A stretch of DNA of 5,077 bases from Chloroflexota bacterium (GTDB lineage: Bacteria > Chloroflexota > Limnocylindria > Limnocylindrales > CSP1-4). How positions within the stretch are numbered: position 1 is the stretch's first letter; every line of letters starts with the position of its first letter. The notes beneath the pieces are model-generated. The model did no database searches and had not been told where the DNA came from. It saw nothing but the letters and a program-made list of their open reading frames with translations. Shown piece by piece: positions 1 to 5,077 of the stretch. The position numbers and the translations under genes are program-made. Location of the stretch: positions 1-5,077 of the forward strand of contig JACQEH010000278.1 in the NCBI GenBank assembly GCA_016200675.1, written 5' to 3'.

Positions 1-732
1 CTCCAGGACGCCGCCGGGCCGCGCGGCGGCGGCTGCGCTCTCCACGAACGAGCGGATCAGGCCGAAGCCGTCATCCGACCCGAGGATCGCGTCCGAGGCC
101 CGCTCCGGGTGGGGCATCAGCCCCGCGACGTTGCCGGCGGCGTTGCGGACGCCGGCGATCGCCCGGAGCGATCCGTTCGGGTTGGCCGGGTCGTCGACCT
201 CGCCGGCCACGGAGCCATCCTCCCGGACGTACCGGAAGAGGACCCGTCCGCCGGCCTCGAGCCCGTCCAGGGTCGCGGCATCGGCGAAGTAGCAGCCCTC
301 GCCGTGGGCGACCGGCATGCGCAGCGGGCGGCGCGCCCCGGCCAGGTGCGTGAACGGGGTGTCCCCGACCTCGACCGCGATCCGGACGTCTCGGCCCAGG
401 AACCGGAGGCCGCGATTGCGGAGGAGGGCGCCGGGCACCAGGCCGGCCTCGGCCAGGACCTGGAAGCCGTTGCAGATGCCCAGGACGAGCCCGCCGTCGG
501 CGGCGAAGCCGGCCACGGCCCGCATCACCGGGCTGAAGCGGGCGATGACGCCGGCCCGGAGGTAGTCCCCGAACGCGAAGCCTCCGGGCAGGATGACCCC
601 GGCCACGCCCGCCAGGTCGGCCTGCTCGTGCCAGAGCTCCACCGGCTCGCCGCCGGCGAGGGCGATGGCGTGCGTCGTGTCGCGATCGCAGTTCGAGCCC
701 GGGAAGACGACGACGCCGACGCGGACCGCCAT
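1..732 (-). CDS. purQ: FGAM synthetase, PurQ glutaminase subunit (3' end outside window)
   Basis: PurQ is a class I (triad) glutamine amidotransferase that hydrolyses glutamine and supplies ammonia to PurL for converting FGAR to FGAM. The frame is open for 244 codons from ATG at 732 to the window edge, without a stop. Visible features: N-terminal VGVVVFPGSNCDRDT (5-19), the oxyanion-strand segment GVILPGGFAFGDYLRAG (45-61), the nucleophile elbow GICNGFQVL with Cys87 (85-93), PVAHGEG (140-146), the segment DPANPNGS (181-188), and MPHPER carrying His208 and Glu210 of the triad. The family usually ends about 223-235 residues in, shortly after the FVES-like helix at 229-232, so the stop should be just past position 1. 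A short Ala/Pro/Gly-rich tail is already present. It begins four bases after the purS stop. Only GAGG two bases upstream resembles a ribosome site, which is too close to be ideal. purL is expected next. Confidence 0.96.
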   Translation of the reverse strand, partial: MAVRVGVVVFPGSNCDRDTTHAIALAGGEPVELWHEQADLAGVAGVILPGGFAFGDYLRAGVIARFSPVMRAVAGFAADGGLVLGICNGFQVLAEAGLVPGALLRNRGLRFLGRDVRIAVEVGDTPFTHLAGARRPLRMPVAHGEGCYFADAATLDGLEAGGRVLFRYVREDGSVAGEVDDPANPNGSLRAIAGVRNAAGNVAGLMPHPERASDAILGSDDGFGLIRSFVESAAAAARPGGVLE

Positions 733-736
733 AGCC

Positions 737-1027
737 TCAGGCGCTCACGTCGCGCGAGGTCGTCGAGCTCGTGGCCATGAGCCGCTCCACGCCGAAGGCC
801 TCGATGAGAGGGTTCGAGAGGAGCTCCCGGGCCAGGCGTTCCACGATCGCCCGGGCGGCGGTCTCGTCGGGGGCGACCACTGTCAGCTCGACTCGGCGGC
901 CGACGCGGATCGCGGAGACCCCCTCGATCCCGAGGTGCGGGAGGCTGTTCTCGACGGCCCGGCCCTGCGGGTCGAGGATCCCCGGCGTGGGGATCACGTT
1001 GACGGCGAACCGGAAGTCCAGGCTCAT
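737..1027 (-). CDS. purS: Phosphoribosylformylglycinamidine (FGAM) synthetase, PurS subunit
   Basis: PurS is the small non-catalytic subunit that bridges PurL and PurQ in the three-part FGAM synthetase and supports ammonia transfer between them. The 96-residue product has the family pattern: a beta-strand FAVNVIPTPGILDPQG (7-22), RAVENSLPHLGIEGVSAIRVG (23-43 region), a second strand ELTVVAPDE, an amphipathic helix from about 57 to 71, and the terminal SNPLIEAFGVE (71-81). Typical PurS is about 80-85 residues; the extra 11 or so at the end (Ser/Thr-rich, ending SRDVSA) look like a loose tail. The start ATG at 1027 forms an ATGA overlap with the purC stop. GGAGG lies 13 bases upstream, rather far, so coupling with purC translation is probably important. 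The purC-purS-purQ order is the standard context for this otherwise easily missed gene. Confidence 0.96.
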   Translation of the reverse strand: MSLDFRFAVNVIPTPGILDPQGRAVENSLPHLGIEGVSAIRVGRRVELTVVAPDETAARAIVERLARELLSNPLIEAFGVERLMATSSTTSRDVSA

Positions 1028-1965
1028 GGTGCGATCACGTCCTCCGCCAGGTAGCGCTCGAAGCTCGCGCCGGTGATCCGCTCGTAGGCCTCCACGTACC
1101 GCGAGCGGGTGCCCGCGACGACGTCGGCCGGGAGGGCCGGTCCGGGCCACGTCTTGTCCCAGGGCTGGCGCTCCAGCCAGTCCCGGACGAACTGCTTGTC
1201 GAAGCTCGCCTGGGGGCCGCCCGTGGCGTAGGTGGCGGCGTCCCAGAAGCGTGACGAGTCGGGGGTCAGGGCCTCGTCGACGAGGGTCAGCGCGCCGTCG
1301 ACGAGCCCCATCTCGAACTTCGTGTCGGCCAGGAGCAGGCCCACCGATTCGCAGTGGGCCGACGCCCGCTCGTAGAGGGCGAGACCGGCGGCTCGGACGC
1401 GCTCGGCAAGGTCGAGGGCGTCGAGGCCGGCGGCACTGGCCGCCGCGTCGAGGGCGCCGACCATCGTCGGGAAGTCGATGTTCTCGTCGTGCTCCCCGAT
1501 CTCGGCCTTCGTGGCCGGGGTCAGGATCGGCTCTGGCAGCCGGTCCGACTCGCGGAGGCCGCGCGGGAGCTCGATCCCGCAGACGGCGCCGTCGGCCCGG
1601 TAGGCCTTCCAGCCCGACCCTGCGAGGTAGCCGCGGACGACCACCTCGACCGGCAGGACCGTCGCCCGCCGGCAGAGCATCATTCGCCCGCGAAGGTCCG
1701 CAGCCACGTCGTCCGGGACGACGCCCGCCGGAACGGCAGCGGGGTCGGTGCCGAGCAGGTGGTTGGGGAGGATGTCGGCGGTCCGATCGAACCAGAACCG
1801 GGAGACCCCCGTGAGCACCCGGCCCTTGTCGGCGATGTCCGTCGGCAGGACGACATCGAAGGCGGACAGGCGGTCGGACGCCACGAGCAGAAGACGGTCG
1901 TCGCCGACCGCGTAGAGGTCGCGGACCTTGCCGGAGCGCAGGTAGGTCCCGGTCGCGCTGGTCAC
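1024..1965 (-). CDS. purC: Phosphoribosylaminoimidazole-succinocarboxamide (SAICAR) synthetase
   Basis: It condenses CAIR with L-aspartate using ATP to form SAICAR, the substrate of the PurB encoded immediately upstream. At 313 residues it matches the longer, yeast ADE1-like form rather than the roughly 237-residue E. coli form. Motifs in order: SGKVRDLY nucleotide-binding strand-turn (11-18), SDRLSAFDVVLP (30-41), PVEVVVRGYLAGSGWKAY (105-122), PILTPATKAEIGEHDENI (145-162 region), ADTKFEMG (213-220), DEALTPDSSRFW (230-241) and SFDKQFVRDWL (254-264). All are conserved PurC elements and no key residue appears to be missing. The start is GTG at 1965, forming a GTGA overlap with the purB stop, with GGGAG seven bases upstream. 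Residues 4-10 lead directly into the conserved core, so no later start is plausible. The stop TGA at 1026-1024 overlaps the purS ATG. Confidence 0.98.
   Translation of the reverse strand: MTSATGTYLRSGKVRDLYAVGDDRLLLVASDRLSAFDVVLPTDIADKGRVLTGVSRFWFDRTADILPNHLLGTDPAAVPAGVVPDDVAADLRGRMMLCRRATVLPVEVVVRGYLAGSGWKAYRADGAVCGIELPRGLRESDRLPEPILTPATKAEIGEHDENIDFPTMVGALDAAASAAGLDALDLAERVRAAGLALYERASAHCESVGLLLADTKFEMGLVDGALTLVDEALTPDSSRFWDAATYATGGPQASFDKQFVRDWLERQPWDKTWPGPALPADVVAGTRSRYVEAYERITGASFERYLAEDVIAP
1041..1045 (-). promoter_or_regulatory. Possible Shine-Dalgarno site for purS, widely spaced
   Basis: On the minus strand GGAGG lies 13 bases upstream of the purS ATG at 1027, within the last codons of purC (encoding Glu-Asp). 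It is the strongest purine-rich core before any start in the window, but the spacing is longer than the usual 5-9, so its role is uncertain. The ATGA overlap probably also feeds ribosomes to purS. Confidence 0.4.
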
Positions 1966-3305
1966 CGGGCGGCTCCCGCCGGCGCCGTGGCGACGGCCGG
2001 CGCCGGCACCAGCCGGTCCAGCCGGGCGATCACCTCGTCGACGTGGACGAGATGGCGGGCATCGTCGAAGCAGGCGTCCAGGTCGGCGAGCGAGAGGTGG
2101 CGGGCGACGAGCGGCTCCACGGCCAGCAGCTCGCGCAGGGGGCGACGGGCATCCGAGGCGGCGAAGGCCGCTCGCTGGACGATGGCGTACGCATCCTCGC
2201 GGGCCATCCCCCCGCGATCGACGAGCGCGTCGAGGACGCGGGAGCTGGCGTGGAGGCCGAAACCCCGGCCGATGTTCTCGCGCATCCGCTCGGGCCGGAC
2301 GACGAGGCCTTCCACCAGCCCGGTCATCTTCTGGAGGGCGTAGTCGAGAAGGATGGTCGCGTCCGGGAGGATCACCCGTTCGGCCGAGGAGTGGCTGATG
2401 TCCCGTTCGTGCCAGAGAGCCTGGTCCTCGAGCGCCGTCTGGGCGTAGCCGCGCAGGACGCGGGCGATGCCCGCGATCCGCTCCGACAGGATCGGATTGC
2501 GCTTGTGGGGCATCGCCGAGCTGCCCCTCTGGCCGGCCCGGAAGGGTTCCATGACCTCGCCGATCTCCGTATGGGCGAGGTTCCGGATCTCGGTCGCGAA
2601 GCGTTCCAGGCTGCCGCCGAGGATCGCGATGGCGGTCAGGAGCGCGGCGTGCCGGTCGCGCTGCACGATCTGGGTCGAGGCCGGGTCCACCCGGAGGCCG
2701 AGCGCGGCGAGGACCTCGGCCTCGATATCGGGGCCGAGGTGGCTGTAGGTGCCGACGGGCCCCGAAATCTTGCCGGTCCGGATCTCCTCGACGGCCGCCG
2801 CCAGGCGCTGCCGCCCCCGGTCGACCTCGAAGGCCCAGCCGGCCAGCTTGAGGCCGAACGTCGTCGGCTCGGCGTGGACGGAGTGGGTCCGGCCCATCAT
2901 CAGGGTCCCCGCCTCCGATCGCGCCCGCGTGACGAGCGCGCCCAGGAGCCGGTCGGCGTCCCGCAGGAGCAGCTCGCCGGCCGCACCGAGCTGGAGGGCG
3001 AGGGCCGTGTCGAGGACATCGCTGCTGGTGAGGCCGCGATGGAGGTGGCGGCCCTCGGGCCCCACCGACTCGGCGACCTGGCTGACGAAGGCGATGACGT
3101 CGTGGTCGGTGGTCCGCTCGATCTCGGCGATGCGCTCGACGTCGACCCTGGCCCGGGCCTCGATCGCGGCCAGCGCGTCGGCGGGCACGCCGCCCCGGGC
3201 GACCTGGGCCCGGGCGACCTCGATCTCGACCCGGAGCATGTGCTCGAAGCGGGCCGCCTCGTTCCAGATCGCCCCCATCTCGGGGAGCGTGTAGCGGCGA
3301 ATCAT
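1962..3305 (-). CDS. purB: Adenylosuccinate lyase
   Basis: It removes fumarate by beta-elimination twice in the pathway: SAICAR to AICAR, and adenylosuccinate to AMP. It belongs to the fumarase/aspartase superfamily and acts as a homotetramer with active sites built from three subunits. The 447-residue protein opens with MIRRYTLPEM, typical of the short (B. subtilis-like) PurB group. Visible motifs are TTDHDV (65-70), HRGLTSSDVLDT (89-100), GRTHSVHAEP (138-147), the superfamily signature GSSAMPHKRNP (261-271) and DISHSSAER (302-310). Catalytic residues H68, H89, H141, S262, K268 and E275 fall at the same numbers as I recall for B. subtilis PurB, so the start and frame are well supported. The start is ATG at 3305, inside an ATGA overlap with purD, with GGAG seven bases upstream. 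A short Pro/Ala-rich tail (about 434-447) follows the fold and is probably unstructured. Its partners PurA and PurC are encoded in the same operon. Confidence 0.98.
   Translation of the reverse strand: MIRRYTLPEMGAIWNEAARFEHMLRVEIEVARAQVARGGVPADALAAIEARARVDVERIAEIERTTDHDVIAFVSQVAESVGPEGRHLHRGLTSSDVLDTALALQLGAAGELLLRDADRLLGALVTRARSEAGTLMMGRTHSVHAEPTTFGLKLAGWAFEVDRGRQRLAAAVEEIRTGKISGPVGTYSHLGPDIEAEVLAALGLRVDPASTQIVQRDRHAALLTAIAILGGSLERFATEIRNLAHTEIGEVMEPFRAGQRGSSAMPHKRNPILSERIAGIARVLRGYAQTALEDQALWHERDISHSSAERVILPDATILLDYALQKMTGLVEGLVVRPERMRENIGRGFGLHASSRVLDALVDRGGMAREDAYAIVQRAAFAASDARRPLRELLAVEPLVARHLSLADLDACFDDARHLVHVDEVIARLDRLVPAPAVATAPAGAAR
1973..1977 (-). promoter_or_regulatory. Shine-Dalgarno site for purC
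   Basis: On the minus strand GGGAG lies seven bases upstream of the purC GTG at 1965, inside the end of purB. It supports the GTG start within the GTGA overlap. The core sits between GGCGG and CCGCC, which could pair as a five-base stem with GAG as the loop. Confidence 0.55.
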
Positions 3306-4630
3306 CGGCCGGCTCCGACGGTCGCGGCGGGACTGGCCAGGTCGGCGCCGATGTCGTGGCGTCGCTGCATCCCGTCCCAGGTGATCGCGCCGGCCGCCAG
3401 CTCGGCATGGACCCGCGCCTCCGCCAGGGTCGGACCTCGCCCGACGACCGTCAGGACCCGCCCGCCGCTCGTCCCGTAGCCGCCCTGCGGACGCTCCACC
3501 GTGCCGGCGTGGAAGACGAGCGCCCCGAGGGACGCCGCCTCCACGAGGCCGCCGATCGGGCGGCCGCGCTTCGGCGTGCCGGGGTAGCCCTCCGCCGCCA
3601 GGACGATGCCCACCGCGGCATCCGGCAGGACCGGGACGCGGGCCGGCGTATCGGCGGGCAGGCGGCCATTCGCAGCGGCCAGGAGGAGCGGCCCGAGGGC
3701 GACGGCGACCCGGGGCAGGATCACCTGGGCCTCGGGATCGCCGAGGCGGACGTTGCACTCCAGGAGCACCGGCCCGTCGTCGGTAAGGATCAGGCCCGCG
3801 TAGAGGAAGCCCCGGAAGGGTGTCCCGCGCCGGGCCATCTCGACGAGGATCGGCCGGTGGACCGTCCCGAGGACGCCCTCCACGGCCGCGTCGTCGAGAT
3901 CCGGGATCGGCGAGTAGGCGCCCATGCCCCCTGTGTTCGGGCCGCGGTCCCCGTCGCAGAGGCGCTTGTGGTCGCGGGCGGCCGGGAGCGCCGTCGCCCG
4001 GGTCCCGTCGCAGATGGCGATGACGCTGGCCTCGCGGCCGGCCAGGCGCTCCTCGATCACCAGGGCCGGCTCGTCGGCCGGGCGCCCCGCGAGGAACGAG
4101 GGAACAAGGTCGAGGGCCTGCGCCGTCGACTCGGTGACGATCACGCCCTTGCCCGCGGCCAGGCCGTCGGCCTTCAGGACGGCTCCGGATCCGCCGGCCG
4201 CGAGGTCCCGGATGAAGGCCGCCGCGGCCGCCTCCTGGCCCGGCGAAAACGCCCGGGCGCGCGCCATCCGAACCCCGGCCGCGCGGGCCACCTGGTGGCA
4301 GAAGGCCTTGGAGGACTCGAGGCGGACGGCCGCCCGCGTCGGACCGAAGACGGGGATGCCGGCCGCGGCCACGGCGTCGGCAACCCCCACCGCGAGCGGC
4401 CCTTCCGGCCCGACCACGACGAGCTCCGCCGCGACCGCCCGGGCAGCCGCGACGACCGCGACCGGATCCAGGGCCTTGGTGTCCGCGAGGATGCCGACTC
4501 TTGGTTCGTGGGCCATTGCGGCCGACCCCGGGGCCACGAAGACCCGGTTCACGCCCGGCTCGCCGGCAAGCTTCCAGGCCAGGGCGTGCTCGCGGCCGCC
4601 GGCGCCGGCGACCAGGATCCGGGTCGGCAT
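3302..4630 (-). CDS. purD: Phosphoribosylamine-glycine ligase (GAR synthetase)
   Basis: It catalyses ATP-dependent ligation of glycine to phosphoribosylamine, giving GAR, the second step of de novo purine synthesis. It is an ATP-grasp enzyme of 442 residues, close to the usual 420-430. In order: N-terminal GAGGREHAL (9-17), VGPEGPLA (73-80), the ATP-grasp lysine segment VLKADGLAAGKGV (151-163), ARDHKR followed by GPNTGGMGAYSP (218-241), the metal-binding signature ECNVRLGDPEAQ (291-302), and the C-terminal GGRVLTVVGRG (389-399). A cysteine occupies the position before the metal-binding Asn that is usually aromatic (EFN/EYN), a mild variant. I chose ATG at 4630 because it places the N-terminus where the family normally begins. 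An in-frame GTG at 4642 would add four residues (V-N-L-I) and create a GTGA overlap with the purA stop, so it is a real alternative. Neither start has a convincing Shine-Dalgarno sequence. The TGA stop at 3304-3302 overlaps the purB ATG by four bases. Confidence 0.97.
   Translation of the reverse strand: MPTRILVAGAGGREHALAWKLAGEPGVNRVFVAPGSAAMAHEPRVGILADTKALDPVAVVAAARAVAAELVVVGPEGPLAVGVADAVAAAGIPVFGPTRAAVRLESSKAFCHQVARAAGVRMARARAFSPGQEAAAAAFIRDLAAGGSGAVLKADGLAAGKGVIVTESTAQALDLVPSFLAGRPADEPALVIEERLAGREASVIAICDGTRATALPAARDHKRLCDGDRGPNTGGMGAYSPIPDLDDAAVEGVLGTVHRPILVEMARRGTPFRGFLYAGLILTDDGPVLLECNVRLGDPEAQVILPRVAVALGPLLLAAANGRLPADTPARVPVLPDAAVGIVLAAEGYPGTPKRGRPIGGLVEAASLGALVFHAGTVERPQGGYGTSGGRVLTVVGRGPTLAEARVHAELAAGAITWDGMQRRHDIGADLASPAATVGAGR
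3313..3316 (-). promoter_or_regulatory. Shine-Dalgarno site for purB
   Basis: On the minus strand GGAG lies seven bases upstream of the purB ATG at 3305, inside the last codons of purD. The ideal spacing supports this start and suggests purB can recruit ribosomes itself as well as by coupling through the ATGA overlap. Confidence 0.6.
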
Positions 4631-4638
4631 GATGAGGT

Positions 4639-5077
4639 TCACGGCAGGGCCATCCCGCCCCGGTGGCGCATCGGGCGCCAGGCCCGCTCGATCGTCTGGG
4701 TCCGCTCCGGCCCGACCGAGACGAGGACAATCGGCACGCCCGCCATCTCCTCGAGGGCACTCATGTAGCGCCGGGCGTTCTCGGGCAGGTCGGCCAGCGA
4801 CCGGACCGCGCTGAGCGGCTCCTCCCAGCCGGGGAAGTCCTCGTAGATCGGGGTCGCGTCGGCGATCGCGCTGGCGCTCGAGGGCCAGTGCTCCAGGCAC
4901 CTGCCGTGGACGTCGTAGGCCACGCCGAGCCGGATCGTGGAGATGCCGGACAGGATGTCCAGCTTGTTGAGCATGATGCTGCTGATCGAGTTGACGGCGA
5001 CCGCGTAACGGAGCGGCACGGCGTCGAACCAGCCCACCCGGCGCGGCCGGCCCGTGGTGGTCCCGACCTCCTTGCCC
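4639..5077 (-). CDS. purA: Adenylosuccinate synthetase, C-terminal part (partial, 5' end outside window)
   Basis: This enzyme joins IMP and L-aspartate using GTP to make adenylosuccinate, the first committed step to AMP, in the cytoplasm. About 145 C-terminal residues are visible, numbered here from the window edge. GTTTGR at residues 5-10, followed by PRR, is the loop that binds aspartate and IMP; its arginines at 10 and 12 align with R303 and R305 of the E. coli enzyme. NKLD at 37-40 and SVGPERTQT at 120-128 form the guanine-binding pocket. The spacing between these motifs matches E. coli PurA to within one residue, so roughly 290 N-terminal residues should lie upstream. The stop is TGA at 4641-4639, and the tail is a few residues longer than in E. 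coli. It is the most upstream gene visible and abuts purD directly. Family identification is secure from the motifs; the true start is not visible. Confidence 0.97.
   Translation of the reverse strand, partial: GKEVGTTTGRPRRVGWFDAVPLRYAVAVNSISSIMLNKLDILSGISTIRLGVAYDVHGRCLEHWPSSASAIADATPIYEDFPGWEEPLSAVRSLADLPENARRYMSALEEMAGVPIVLVSVGPERTQTIERAWRPMRHRGGMALP

Noticed and set aside
109..780. Plus-strand open frame (223 codons) opposite purQ and the end of purS
   Set aside because: It mirrors purQ, which on the minus strand has a complete Cys-His-Glu triad. The plus-strand product is an Asp/Ala/Gly/Arg-rich shadow.
1354..2343. Plus-strand open frame (329 codons) opposite purC and the end of purB
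   Set aside because: It spans a gene junction on the other strand and shows no domain or sensible ribosome site. It is explained by stop-codon scarcity at high G+C.
1966..3408. Long N-terminal extension of the purC frame, and similar upstream extensions of the purB and purD frames
   Set aside because: These frames stay open far upstream only because of base composition. The extensions are Arg/Pro/Gly-rich, overlap the preceding genes, and precede the conserved N-termini of the real proteins.
2043..3479. Long plus-strand open frame (478 codons) opposite purB
   Set aside because: Same pattern: it lies antisense to purB, whose catalytic residues are all in place. The plus-strand translation is low in complexity and shows no family motifs.
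3356..4768. Long plus-strand open frame (470 codons) opposite purD
   Set aside because: It is antisense to a fully convincing purD. Its translation is rich in Arg/Gly/Ala/Asp with no recognisable domain, which is the expected by-product of high-GC codon bias.
1..5077. Defence system, mobile element, CRISPR, tRNA/rRNA, riboswitch or terminator
   Set aside because: I looked on both strands. The window is almost entirely coding with no gap above about 10 bases. I saw no direct-repeat array, terminal inverted repeats, tRNA-like cloverleaf, or GC stem followed by a T-run. A purine riboswitch or PurR operator, if present, would lie upstream of position 5077.

Overview
The window is a solid block of de novo purine biosynthesis genes, all on the minus strand. 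In transcription order (high to low coordinates) they are purA (3' end only), purD, purB, purC, purS and purQ (its 3' end runs off position 1). No RNA gene, mobile element, CRISPR array, long repeat or intergenic region over 10 bases was seen. Every gene whose start or stop lies inside the window is intact and carries its family's active-site motifs.

Layout: 5077-4639 is the C-terminal third of adenylosuccinate synthetase. 4630-3302 is GAR synthetase, 3305-1962 adenylosuccinate lyase, 1965-1024 SAICAR synthetase and 1027-737 the small PurS subunit of FGAM synthetase. 732-1 is its glutaminase subunit PurQ. Junctions are extremely tight: purD/purB, purB/purC and purC/purS overlap by 4 bases (ATGA, GTGA, ATGA). 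purA/purD has a possible GTGA overlap or a short gap, and purS/purQ has a 4-base gap. This is one translationally coupled operon, and its promoter lies beyond position 5077. purL is the expected next gene beyond position 1, which I infer from the PurS-PurQ pair.

How the genes work together: PurD makes GAR from phosphoribosylamine. PurS and PurQ are two of the three subunits that convert FGAR to FGAM. PurC adds aspartate to CAIR, and PurB removes fumarate to give AICAR. PurA adds aspartate to IMP, and the same PurB removes fumarate to give AMP. PurA, PurB and PurC therefore form an 'add aspartate, remove fumarate' module at the front of the operon. purF, purM, purN, purE/K and purH are not in the window.

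Organism: G+C is very high (about 70% or more by eye), with strong G/C preference at third codon positions and frequent GTG starts. The split PurS/PurQ system (rather than one long fused PurL) excludes the enterobacterial arrangement. A high-GC actinobacterium or a high-GC Chloroflexota lineage fits best, but the sequence alone does not decide. Overall this is an ordinary housekeeping region; I found no evidence of an undescribed system.
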